Assembly: GCF_003048905.1 (NCBI RefSeq)
Contig: NZ_PIRO01000001.1
Location: forward strand, 868,001 to 932,000
DNA from: Campylobacter concisus
GTDB lineage: Bacteria; Campylobacterota; Campylobacteria; Campylobacterales; Campylobacteraceae
DNA length: 64,000 nt
Reading direction: 5' to 3'
In this document: piece after piece, positions 37,359-46,900 of the stretch
How positions within the stretch are numbered: position 1 is the stretch's first letter
Layout: every line of letters starts with the position of its first letter
The notes under the pieces: generated by a model
Told to the model about the DNA's origin: nothing
The model's database searches: none
What the model saw: the letters and a program-made list of their open reading frames with translations, nothing else
Program-made: the position numbers and the translations under genes

Positions 37359-39008
37359 TTAGTCCTTTAAATTTATATCAAAACTTAGCTCAAACACCGT
37401 TGGCTTTGCGTTATTTACGAGCCTTACATCACCATTTAGCTTTTCTTGTGCTAGCTTTTTAGCAAAATAAAGCCCTATGCCATTTCCTTGCTTTTTGGTG
37501 GTATTTAGCCAAGTAAAAATTTTCTCGCTCATTTGCTCGCTTACGCCATTCCCATTGTCATAAACTCCGATGTAGCATTTATCTTTAAAGCTTCTAAATT
37601 TTATCTCGATGATACGTTTTAGTGGCTCATCTTTGTAACTTTCGACAAGTGAGTCTTTTGCGTTGTGTATTAGGATTAGCAAAATTTGTTGGATTATATT
37701 TTCTATCTGACGAACTTTTTGTTCGTTAAAGCCACTAAATTTTACACTAACATTTGCACGGCTTAGCTCTGTGTGCATGAGAGTTATTAGGTTTTTAACG
37801 CTTGTTTGCACCTCAAATTCGCTCACATTTTCAGCGCTTTTGTAAAAATTCCTAAAAATTTCAATAGTACTTGAAAGAAGTTTGACCGAGCTTTGCCCTT
37901 TTTCAAGTAAATTTATTAGCTCCTCATCGCTTAATTTGCCTTCTTTTTTTAACATTATGCACGAGCTTAGCATTAGTTTTAGCGAATTTACTGGCTGAAT
38001 GAATTGATGATTGATACCACTTATTAGCTCGCCAGCCTCACTCATTTTGGCTCTATGAGTTAGCAATGTTTCATACTCATCTTGTATCTTTTTTATCTTG
38101 TTATACATAAAATTATGAAGAATATTTGCCAAAAATGTGAGCGCAACGAAGGCAAAGAGCAAGCTTAGAGCATTTTTTAAAGCTTCTTTTGTTAAGGCCG
38201 AAATTTCCTCTTCGTTATTTGTGCCAGCTCCTATGAACCAATTTATCGTTGGTATCTCAGCTACTTGGATTAAATTTTGTCCTATTTTTAAGCTTGTAAT
38301 GTCTTCATCTTTTAAAAACAACTCTTTAAATTTCTCCTCGATCTCTTTTTTTAAAACAAGATCAGGTATCGATGTTAAAATTTCACCGCTATGAGTTACT
38401 AAAAATGAGTAAGAATTTGGTGCAAGGCTAAAATTTTTAATGCTATTAAAGATATTTTCTATACGCACGACGCCACAAAGTGCTGCTTTAAATTTCGCTT
38501 GTTTTGTGACTGGAACGCATAAATTTAGAGTTGAGCCTTTTAAAATTTTATGTTTTTGCATGAAATTTACGCTTGGGGCATTTGTATTTTTTGTCTCAAC
38601 ATACCAGATAAGCCCTGCTCTTTCGCTCTTTGGCATAACTTCTTCTAAAATTTTTTCTCCATCTACAAAAATTTCTCCATCATCCCTTAAAAGCTGCATT
38701 AGATCAAATTCTTTTGCGTTTTGTTTAAAGAGCTTTATAAAGCCAGCTATCTTTTTATCGTCATCTACGATGCCTGCATTTTGTATAAATTTTGACGCAC
38801 GAATGAGTGAATTTATACGTTCATCAAGCCAAATTTGAAAGTTATTTACGATATTTTTGCTGACTGCTATGTTATTTTTATCAGATAGCTCTATGATTTT
38901 CTCTTTTGCATTGCTGTAAATATTTAGCCCAAGAAGTATTACAAAAAGGCTAGCAAGCAAGATGATGGCGTAGATTTTAATATTTTGTGATTTTAAATTA
39001 ATACCCAT
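37359..39008 (-). CDS. Membrane sensor histidine kinase with Cache domain
   Basis: The 549-residue protein has a transmembrane helix near residues 12-30, an extracytoplasmic region of about 230 residues with double-Cache character (SLIRASKFIQNA, SFLVTHSGEILTSIPD, INWFIGAGTNNEEE), and a second helix near 275-295. The kinase core follows: phosphoacceptor His in ELISGINHQFIQPVNSLKL, N-box ILLILIHNAKDSLVE, and YDNGNGVSEQMSEKIF, GNGIGLYFAKKLA. Cache sensors usually bind small organic ligands. Ligand unknown. Confidence 0.88.
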   Translation of the reverse strand: MGINLKSQNIKIYAIILLASLFVILLGLNIYSNAKEKIIELSDKNNIAVSKNIVNNFQIWLDERINSLIRASKFIQNAGIVDDDKKIAGFIKLFKQNAKEFDLMQLLRDDGEIFVDGEKILEEVMPKSERAGLIWYVETKNTNAPSVNFMQKHKILKGSTLNLCVPVTKQAKFKAALCGVVRIENIFNSIKNFSLAPNSYSFLVTHSGEILTSIPDLVLKKEIEEKFKELFLKDEDITSLKIGQNLIQVAEIPTINWFIGAGTNNEEEISALTKEALKNALSLLFAFVALTFLANILHNFMYNKIKKIQDEYETLLTHRAKMSEAGELISGINHQFIQPVNSLKLMLSSCIMLKKEGKLSDEELINLLEKGQSSVKLLSSTIEIFRNFYKSAENVSEFEVQTSVKNLITLMHTELSRANVSVKFSGFNEQKVRQIENIIQQILLILIHNAKDSLVESYKDEPLKRIIEIKFRSFKDKCYIGVYDNGNGVSEQMSEKIFTWLNTTKKQGNGIGLYFAKKLAQEKLNGDVRLVNNAKPTVFELSFDINLKD

Positions 39009-39053
39009 GCGTGCAGTATATCCTAAGTTAGCCCAAATTTGGGCTAACTAAAT

Positions 39054-39674
39054 TCATTTTAAAAAGGATAAAAGCTTTGAAACGAGCATAAGTGCAAGCA
39101 CTACAAAACAAACACCAAATCCAAGCAGCGTGCAATCAGCCATCGACATAAATTTAGACGACGGCACAAGATACCAGCCGTCCGCATAAAGATCAACTAT
39201 GCTCTTTTGCAAATCACTTAGCACCACGCCATCAGGCACCATAGGGCTGTCATATCCGCAGTCGCCTGTTGGCATAAACCAGTCAGGCGCCCACTTCTCA
39301 AGCGGCAAACCAAATGGATAGTGTGGCTCAGTCGAGCAGCCCTGCACGCCAAAAGGATCATCGCCATGCACCGCATCGTGAATTTTAGCTAGCTTTACGC
39401 TATACATTATGCCCTGCACCGCTCCCCAAAAGGCAAAGACGTAGCCAACTAGAGCAAAGAGTAAATTTTTTGGGTTTATCATAGCGATCACGCCACCAAG
39501 CGCCATACATAAAAAGGCAAAACGTATATAGACGCACTGCTCGCAAGGAGGCATATAAGCGTAGTTTTGAAAGAGCGAGTGCGCGATAACGACAAGTGCA
39601 ACGCTTACAAAGACTAAGATCGCCCAAGAGATGCGTGAGTCTTGAAATTTAGCCATTTTTTTAAAAAAGCTCAT
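39054..39674 (-). CDS. dsbI: DsbI/DsbB-family disulfide-forming membrane protein
   Basis: The 206-residue protein has four membrane segments (first WAILVFVSVALVVIAHSLF; last LLGFGVCFVVLALMLVS). The periplasmic redox pair is PPCEQCVYIR, and the second pair lies in GVQGCSTEPHYPFG...PTGDCGYDS. It reoxidises a DsbA partner and passes electrons to quinones. The longer second loop matches the DsbI type that pairs with DsbL for arylsulfate sulfotransferase folding in some enterobacteria. It lies 8 bases after dsbA on the same strand, close to astA. Confidence 0.87.
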   Translation of the reverse strand: MSFFKKMAKFQDSRISWAILVFVSVALVVIAHSLFQNYAYMPPCEQCVYIRFAFLCMALGGVIAMINPKNLLFALVGYVFAFWGAVQGIMYSVKLAKIHDAVHGDDPFGVQGCSTEPHYPFGLPLEKWAPDWFMPTGDCGYDSPMVPDGVVLSDLQKSIVDLYADGWYLVPSSKFMSMADCTLLGFGVCFVVLALMLVSKLLSFLK

Positions 39675-39682
39675 GTGGCGCC

Positions 39683-40339
39683 TTATTTTTTAAGAAGCTC
39701 TTCGATGAGTGCTGCCATGCCGTCAAGCGAGCTGATTGATTTTGTCATGATGAGATATTTGCCATTTACGACAAATGCTGGCACGCCTTGAATTTTAGCC
39801 ACATCATAGCTCTCGTCCCACTTTTTAAGTAGCTCAGTCACTTTTGGATTAGCTAGCTCTTTTTCGTAGTCTGCTTTACTAACGCCAGCTGCATCAAGTC
39901 CAGTCTTTAAAAAGCCCTCAGCATCTTTGCCATCGCTCCAGCGCTCTTTTTTGTCATGATAAGCTTTGTAGTAGGCAAATTTAGCCTTTTTAAATAGCGA
40001 ATTTTCATTAAACAAGCTCACTCCCTTTGCCTCGTCCATAACGATAAGCACGGCAAAGACCTTGCTCGCAACCTCGCCGTAATCGCCCTTTGTCTTTAGG
40101 TGAAATGGCTCATATTTTAGTCCAGGGATTTTCTCAACTACTTTTGGAGTGACGCTCTTGTCGTATTTGTAGCAAAATGGGCAAGCGTAGCTAAAAATTT
40201 TAACTAGCGTATTTTGTCCCACACTTAGTGGCTTTTCAAGCTTGACGTAGTCCTCACCCTCGCTAAATGCACTAGCACTGATCGCTCCAGCCACCGCAAC
40301 AGCAAAGATAGCCTTGCTAAATTTAGATAGAAAACTCAT
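39683..40339 (-). CDS. dsbA: Periplasmic thiol:disulfide oxidoreductase DsbA
   Basis: The 218-residue protein has a Sec signal (MSFLSKFSKAIFAVAVAGAI to about SASA), active-site CPFC in KIFSYACPFCYKYDKSV and the cis-Pro loop in KIQGVPAFVVNGKYLI. It oxidises exported proteins and is reoxidised by the neighbouring DsbI. The neighbourhood with astA, whose fold needs a disulfide in E. coli, suggests a dedicated role like DsbL; general DsbA function is equally possible. Confidence 0.9.
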   Translation of the reverse strand: MSFLSKFSKAIFAVAVAGAISASAFSEGEDYVKLEKPLSVGQNTLVKIFSYACPFCYKYDKSVTPKVVEKIPGLKYEPFHLKTKGDYGEVASKVFAVLIVMDEAKGVSLFNENSLFKKAKFAYYKAYHDKKERWSDGKDAEGFLKTGLDAAGVSKADYEKELANPKVTELLKKWDESYDVAKIQGVPAFVVNGKYLIMTKSISSLDGMAALIEELLKK

Positions 40340-40454
40340 GATAATCTCCTTTAGATGATTTATTTTGAGTTATTCTACAACCAAGCTCAACCGCAAATTT
40401 AACGCTAGAATAAATTTTGGCTGAAATTTATAAGATATCGCATTGATTAAAAAT

Positions 40455-41201
40455 TTAATTTTTACTAGAACTTATCTCATTTATTGCTGATAATGCGTTT
40501 AAAGCACTTGGATAGCCTATAAATGGTATAAGTGTCGTAACAACGCTTATTAGCTTAGCTCTATCGTTGCCGATGCCAAAATTTGCAGCAATGTGCCCTA
40601 AAAGCTGTGGTTTTGCAAAGCCAAGAGTCGTGATATAGACAAATGTCAAAAGCTCTCTAAGCTCTAAGCTAAGTCCATCTCTTGCATAAAAATCGCCAAA
40701 GCAGTTTTGCGATAAAAACTCCATTATATGTTTTTGATCATTTGGCATTGATGCGATAAATTTATCAACCGCTGGGAAGAGTTTTCTTTGTATCTCAAGG
40801 CCTCGTTCACCTCTGCCTTCTCTTGATTTTTTAGGCATATTTTCAGGCTCTATATAGCGCTCATTAAAAATTTCATCAGCTAAAAATATACAATCTTCTA
40901 CCTTGCCAAGCCCAGCATAAGGCACTGCTTGATATAAAATTTCTCTTATCTCTTTTGCTGATATGCCTACATTTAAAGCAGCCCTAATGAAGCTTTTAAA
41001 TGAGCTTTTTGCGCCTTTACTCACGCAAAGAGAGGCGATGATAACCGAAAGTCTTGTTTTTTCATCAATATTTATCACTTCACTAATATCGCCTAAAAAA
41101 TTTAAATAATCCTCTAAAAAGCTAGCATTGCTCTCTTCAAGCTCACTTTTTGAGTCAAACCAATTTTCATAAATTTTCTTTGCATTGTAAGTTAGTGTCA
41201 T
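40455..41201 (-). CDS. Carboxymuconolactone decarboxylase-family protein, two-domain
   Basis: The 248-residue protein carries two copies of the CMD fold. The first has ASLCVSKGAKSSFKSFIRAALNVGISAKEIREILYQAVPYAGL, and the second ELLTFVYITTLGFAKPQLLGHIAANFGIGNDRAKLISVVTTLIPFIGYPSALNAL. The peroxidase-type CxxC of AhpD is not present, so AhpD-like activity is unlikely. Function in this family is diverse. It stands alone, between dsbA and the divergent astA. Confidence 0.8.
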   Translation of the reverse strand: MTLTYNAKKIYENWFDSKSELEESNASFLEDYLNFLGDISEVINIDEKTRLSVIIASLCVSKGAKSSFKSFIRAALNVGISAKEIREILYQAVPYAGLGKVEDCIFLADEIFNERYIEPENMPKKSREGRGERGLEIQRKLFPAVDKFIASMPNDQKHIMEFLSQNCFGDFYARDGLSLELRELLTFVYITTLGFAKPQLLGHIAANFGIGNDRAKLISVVTTLIPFIGYPSALNALSAINEISSSKN

Positions 41202-41396
41202 AAGTTTTGCTCCATTGTTTGGGGCTGATTATAAGTGCTAAAGCGTAAATGCTAGCTTAAGATCCGAAAAGACAAAAATTTTTAATATAAATTTAGGTTT
41301 TAAGCCATTATAAAGTTTATCGTGATTTTTATGTTATAAGGTTTTATTACAATTACGAAGGACGCAATATTTTTTATTACTCCTTTTACCTGATTT

Positions 41397-41461
41397 AAGC
41401 CTTGGGCGTTCCAGGGCTTTACTAAATTTTATAAGTTCTATGGGTAGAATTTATAAAATTT
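41397..41461 (+). promoter_or_regulatory. Two hairpins in the astA leader
   Basis: Hairpin 1 (41397-41419) pairs AAGCCTTGG with CCAGGGCTT around GCGTT, with one G-T wobble. Hairpin 2 (41424-41461) pairs two 17-base arms, from AAATTTTATAAGTTCTA to TAGAATTTATAAAATTT, around TGGG, again with a single wobble. It ends 5 bases before the AAAGGAG of astA. It could set mRNA stability or translation, or act as an attenuator; no long T-run follows. Confidence 0.55.
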
Positions 41462-41477
41462 ATTTAAAGGAGATGTT

Positions 41478-43313
41478 ATGAAAAATACTTTGAGTTGTCT
41501 TGCACTAGCCTCTGTGCTTTGTTCATCGGCCTTTGCCATAGGTGGTCCAAGTGGAGCCAAGCTTGACTATGCTATCACTGGGCAAATCGGCGAAGTAGTG
41601 GTAAATCCGTACGACACTGCCCCACTTACAGCAGTCATCAAAAATGGCGGCTACACACTAAGCAATGCCAAAGTAACCATCGTGCCAAAACAAGGCGGTC
41701 AGGTGATAAGCTACAAAGTGGCTAATAAGCATCTTCGCACACATGGCGGCATCCCAGTTTTTGGAATGTATCCTGACTACCAAAATACTGTTGAGGTCGA
41801 GTACGACAAGAGCTACAAAGGCAAGACTGAGCATATAAAAGAGAGCTATAAAATTTACGCTCCAGCTATCTATCTAGAGAGCGCTGGCACGCCAAATCAA
41901 AAGGGCGCGCTATTTGACAAGATCGAGGTTACTAAGCCTGCGAGTGCTAAATTTGCTAACCGCCTCTACTACGTAAATAACTTCGTAAATAAAACAGGCA
42001 AGGGCACAAAAGTCGTTTGGAACAACCCAGCTGGCGGTGCGATCGAGTGGAACTACAGCCCAAATAACTTCATCCTTGATACAAAAGGCGAGGTTAGATG
42101 GTATCTTGAGCCAAGCAAAATTTATGATCTAAAACAGCCATTTCACGCTGGCGTAATGATGGGCTTTAAGCAAAATGACGACGGCGCTATGACTTGGGGA
42201 TACGGCCAAAGATACGCAAAATACGACATCATGGGTAGAGAAATTTTTAACCGCGAGCTACCAGCTAGCTACAACGACTTCTCACACTCAATGGACGTAG
42301 CGCAAAATGGACACTACTTCTTGCGCGTAGCAAATGCTGATTATAAAAGAGCTGATGGCAAAAACGTAAGAACAGTGCGCGACGTGATCGTTGAGCTTGA
42401 CAGAGATGGCAACGTAGTTGATGACTTTAGACTATATGAAATTCTCGATCCTTACCGCGATATCGTGCTAAAAACGCTTGATCAAGGTGCGGTTTGCTTA
42501 AACATAGACGCTAAAAAAGCAGGTCACACTGCAAGCTCTGATGAGCTTCAGTCTATGGATACGCATGATAAATGGGGCGACATAGTTGGCGCTGGTCCGG
42601 GACGCAACTGGGCGCACGTAAATAGCGTGGATTATGACCCAAGCGACGATAGCATCATCATCTCAAGCCGCCACCAAGATGCGGTCATCAAGATCGGCCG
42701 TGATAAACAAGTAAAATGGATCATGGGCGCTCACAAGGACTGGAGCGATAAATTTAAAGATAAACTCCTTCAGCCAGTTGATAGCAAAGGCAACAAGATC
42801 ATCTGCGAAGATGAGTACTCAAAATGTCCAGGATACGAGAGCGACAAAGGTGGCTTTGACTGGCAATGGACGCAACACACAGCATTTAGGATAGATAGCA
42901 AGTCTAAAAAAGGCGAAATTTATCTAAGCGTCTTTGACAACGGCGACACAAGGGGCATGGAGCAACCAGCCATCGCTGGCATGAAGTACTCTCGCGCAGT
43001 CGTTTATAAGATAGATGAAAAGAAAAAGACCGTTGAGCAAATTTGGGAGTACGGCAAAGAGCGTGGCAAAGAGTGGTATAGTTCGGTTACTAGCCTTACG
43101 CAGTATCAAGATGACCTTGATAGCGTGATGGTCTATTCAGCTGTTGCTGGCATGCAGTTTGACATTGCAAAAGGTCGCCCAGTAGGACTTCCTAGCCCAC
43201 ACATCGATGAGTTTGAGTGGGGCGCAAAAGAGCCTGGCATCGAGATAAAAATGACAAATGCGATGGGTTATCAGGCATTTCCATTTAGCTTGCAAAAAGC
43301 TTTTGAGAAATAA
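41478..43313 (+). CDS. astA: Arylsulfate sulfotransferase
   Basis: The 611-residue protein has a Sec signal (MKNTLSCLALASVLCSSAFA) and the bacterial ASST layout. An N-terminal beta domain is followed by a six-bladed propeller. The catalytic His is His399 in IISSRHQDAVIKIG, preceded by NWAHVNSVDYDPSDDSI. It moves sulfate between phenolic compounds in the periplasm by a phosphohistidine-like sulfo-His. AAAGGAGATGTT precedes the ATG. dsbA-dsbI nearby fit the need for a disulfide. Confidence 0.93.
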   Translation: MKNTLSCLALASVLCSSAFAIGGPSGAKLDYAITGQIGEVVVNPYDTAPLTAVIKNGGYTLSNAKVTIVPKQGGQVISYKVANKHLRTHGGIPVFGMYPDYQNTVEVEYDKSYKGKTEHIKESYKIYAPAIYLESAGTPNQKGALFDKIEVTKPASAKFANRLYYVNNFVNKTGKGTKVVWNNPAGGAIEWNYSPNNFILDTKGEVRWYLEPSKIYDLKQPFHAGVMMGFKQNDDGAMTWGYGQRYAKYDIMGREIFNRELPASYNDFSHSMDVAQNGHYFLRVANADYKRADGKNVRTVRDVIVELDRDGNVVDDFRLYEILDPYRDIVLKTLDQGAVCLNIDAKKAGHTASSDELQSMDTHDKWGDIVGAGPGRNWAHVNSVDYDPSDDSIIISSRHQDAVIKIGRDKQVKWIMGAHKDWSDKFKDKLLQPVDSKGNKIICEDEYSKCPGYESDKGGFDWQWTQHTAFRIDSKSKKGEIYLSVFDNGDTRGMEQPAIAGMKYSRAVVYKIDEKKKTVEQIWEYGKERGKEWYSSVTSLTQYQDDLDSVMVYSAVAGMQFDIAKGRPVGLPSPHIDEFEWGAKEPGIEIKMTNAMGYQAFPFSLQKAFEK

Positions 43314-43459
43314 TCTCTCTTTTCTCCCTTTTTTGCCCAGTGCAAGAGGGGGAGCACTTGCTACAAATTTACCAACATCGTTTTTCATTCATTCTAAAAC
43401 AATCAAAACAATAAATTTAACCACTTAAATATAAAAGAGTATACTTTATAACCGGAAAT

Positions 43460-43753
43460 ATGCTTGAACTAAACGCAGAAAAGATATATGAAAACAACGC
43501 CTATGCTGTCACAAATGCTATCAAAAACAAAAAAGTTTTCGTAAATCCAGCAGGCGTTTTTAGCTGGGATAGATACGGAGCCGAGGGAGCTTTGCAAATT
43601 TTATGGGCGGCTAAAACTTTACATCCTGAGCTTTTTAAAGATATCGACGTAGCTACTGAAACAAAGAAATTTTATAAAGAATTTCTGCACTACGATCTAA
43701 ATGACAATGAAGTTAACTATATCCTAAATGGCCTAGACTCAGAGGGAAAATAG
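43460..43753 (+). pseudogene. Remnant of an ABC iron-type substrate-binding protein
   Basis: The 97-residue frame matches only the C-terminal end of FecB-type periplasmic binding proteins. KNKKVFVNPAGVFSWDRYGAEGALQILWAAKTL is followed by FYKEFLHYDLNDNEVNYILNGL. The intact binding protein at 50518-51552 ends with a similar YKLLYDYDLSDDEIAQILRFDLNG. There is no signal peptide, and the N-terminal 250 residues are absent. It may be a relic of an earlier uptake gene cut by rearrangement near the repeat-protein region. It could still be expressed as a short protein. Confidence 0.65.
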
Positions 43754-43945
43754 AAATTTTATAGTGAGTGTGGGTTAAAAAGCTCTTGCTCGCTAAATTT
43801 TAAATCACTTGGCTTTTATTTATCTCCGAATTTTTATAAAACTTGTCTCTAACAGCACTATCTTAGCAGCTCTTTTGGCTTGATAGATTTATTTCTTGAT
43901 CTTATTTTGGTTTTAAATCTAGAGCAATTATAAATTTTAGTGAGA

Positions 43946-43979
43946 TAAAAAATATCCCAAAGGAAAATTCCTTTGGGAT
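43946..43979 (-). terminator. Terminator of the first giant repeat gene
   Basis: A 10-12-bp stem (ATCCCAAAGGAA / TTCCTTTGGGAT) with a short loop lies 15 bases past the stop. It is followed on the minus strand by ATTTTTTATC. A near-identical hairpin ends the second giant repeat gene. Confidence 0.85.
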
Positions 43980-43993
43980 TAGTTAGCTAAATA

Positions 43994-46900
43994 TTAAAAT
44001 ACGTGTACTTGGTCTTGAACTTCTAGAGTTACAGTATGTACACCCTCTGTGTTAGTATAGACTTTATAACCAGTAATGTTAGCACTAGTATCTTCAACCC
44101 AACCCTTACTTGCAAGACCAAGATTATCGCCACTATCGCCATCTATTCTTAGTCTGTTGTTGCTATCAGTCATATCTAGAACATCTTTAGCTGATAGAGT
44201 TATATTGTGATTGCCTTGGGTTAAATCCAGTTTCTCTATGTTTGTCACTTTAGTAAGGTTTACGCTATCATCAGCAATCTTTAATGTATCATATCCAGCT
44301 CCACCATCGATAGTCGAAGTATCTTGAATACTTGCATTTTTACCGATAGAGATAATATCGTCTCCGCCGCCGCCACTTATCATAGAACCGCCGCTCATAT
44401 TTAAATTTTTACCTATTGTAATTATATCACCGTCATCGTTGCTACCAGTTCCAGTGCTTCCGTTATTTCCCCAGTCGCCGTGTATACCCGCGCCATTAAT
44501 AAGCTTTAGGTTGTCGCCCGCGGTAATAGTATCGACTCCACCGCCACCTTTGATATCCGCCCAGTCTTTAAGGGTAACGTTGTTTGCGATATTTACAGTA
44601 TCGTTGTATCCTTGACTACCGTCGTCCATATGGATATCAGAATCCGATACGATGGCGCCGTTTCCTATATTTAAGACATCCGCACCGTATCCTAAATCCA
44701 CATGCGTATCTCCGCTAACAGTACCGTTTATGTTTAGCGTATCGACATCGTCTCCGGTTATAAGCTGAGAATGTTCTACAGTAGCGCCCGATGCTACGGT
44801 TATAGTATCGCTACCTCCGTTAAGATCAAATGTCGCGTTTTTAACGATAGCTCCGGCATTTACGTTTACGTGATCTTCGTCGTTACCGTAGTTTACTATC
44901 TTGGTTTGATATTGCCTATTGACTATAGCGTCCGATTGATCGCCAAATACCGCTCCGGAATTTATATTTACGGTATTTTTTGTTCCTTGTAATTCTACGG
45001 TAGTTTTACTAAACGTACCTCCGGCGATATTTACGACATCCCCATTGCCCATATACTTCCCGTTTCCAGTACTTATCTTAGTTTCGGTAAAATTTCCGCC
45101 GTTTATATTTATCTTATCGTCTCCGTCGCCGCCGGTTATTTCCGAATTTTTAATTACACCCCCGTTTATGTTTATCTTGTCTTCTCCGTAAGCGCCTAAA
45201 ATTTTCGCATTCGTAAGAATTCCGTCATTTATATTCGTCGTCGTTTTGCTATGAGATGTATGAATTTCAGAGTCCGTAATCTCGCCGCCGTTAATATTTA
45301 TGGTATCTAAGTCGTTTGTGCCGCCGTCTTTATTATCTAGTCCGGAATAAATCTTACTACCGTTTATTACCTTAGAACCCGCATTAATATTTATAGTATC
45401 GCTACCGTATCCGGCTATAACTTTTGAGTTGTCTATTATCGCTCCGGTACCGATATTTATCCTGTCGTCTCCGATTTTGGCGTCTATTTTACTATTTTGT
45501 TCAAATTTAGAATTTGTAATGTTTATAATATCGTCGTCATCGTCGCTATACCAAGCAGGTTGATCAGATACGCCGGCGCGTAGTTCCGCGCCATTAGTAA
45601 AGGTAATACCGTCGATATCGATTTTATCGTTACCCTCTCCGAAATCTATTACGCCGCTTTTTATAGTTATCCCTTTTTTGAAATTTATCGTATCTTCGCC
45701 ATTACCCATCTTTATATTAACCGTATCCAGATTTTCATTTATATATGCGGTATCATTTCCGTTTCCGGCAGATATAGTGGCACTAGTTACGTTTGAGCCT
45801 TCCTTAATATAAATAGTATCGTTGCCGCCGCCCATACCTACGCTACTGCCTCCGCTTAGCGTAGCTCCGCTTTCTATATGAAGTTCGCTGTGTTTATCGT
45901 CATTATCGACATCACCCGCTTCTATTCTAGCTTTGCCGTCGACGGTTCCTCTAACGTATACGGTATTGTTACCCTCGCCGGCTTTTATTCTTGATTCTCC
46001 GGATACGTGCCCGTTTATATTTATCTTATCATCGCCGCTTCCAGTACTTATCTCATTAAAATGATTTGGATTACCGATCATATTGCCATCTATATTTACA
46101 GTATCGTTTCCGGCTCCAGTTTTTATACTTCCCCAAGATAAATTTGCGCCATTTTTAATATTAACCGTATCATCATCCTCACCGGTATCTACGCCAAGAA
46201 ATTTGTTAAAAGTTGCTCCGCTTTCGATATTAAACGTATCTTTTCCGAGTCCGGTATTTATTGCGGCATATCCGCTCGCTTCTCCGGCAAAATTTACGGT
46301 ATCATCGCCGTCTTCGGTATCTATCATCGTATTATCGCCTAGCTTGCCCTTGATATTGACTACGTCGCCTCCCTCGCCGGTATTTATATTGCTATTTTTT
46401 ATTTCCGCTCCAGCATTTATGTTTACCTTGTCGTCACCGCTGCGAGTATTTATCGTCGACGAGTTCTCTACCGTTCCGTTTATGTTTACGGTATCTACTC
46501 CCGCGCCGCCGTATACGTTAGAGTTATTTCTAACCGTTCCGTCGATATTTATTTCGTTACCTGCGTCAAAAGAATTCTCATTGACGTCGTCGCCGTATAC
46601 CGATGAATTATCTATTACCGCACCGGATTTGATGTTTATAGTATCGTATCCTTCGTTACCTTGGATTTGAGTTCCGTTTTCAGCCCTTCCGCCGAAATTT
46701 ATAGTATCGTTGCCTTCATTAGCGTAAATAGTCGCGCCGTCCTTAAGAACTCCTGTCGAACCTACGTTAAACGTATCATCGCCGTCGTCGCCGTAAACAA
46801 GTCCGCCCTTGATCTCTCCATCCATGTTAAAGGTATCGTCGCCGTCTCCGCCGTATATTCTAGTGCCGGAGCTACCGCTAATCCCTACGAATGAGCCTTG

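Noticed and set aside
38137-38838. Plus-strand frames opposite the histidine kinase gene
   Set aside because: They mirror the kinase reading frame and lack starts with ribosome sites or any domain.
46083-46670. Plus-strand frame of 195 residues inside giant repeat gene 1, and similar ones at 54734-55831
   Set aside because: They are antisense shadows of Asp/Asn/Gly-rich repeats, which seldom give stops on the other strand. They are Ser/Pro/Phe-rich, with no ribosome site or family.
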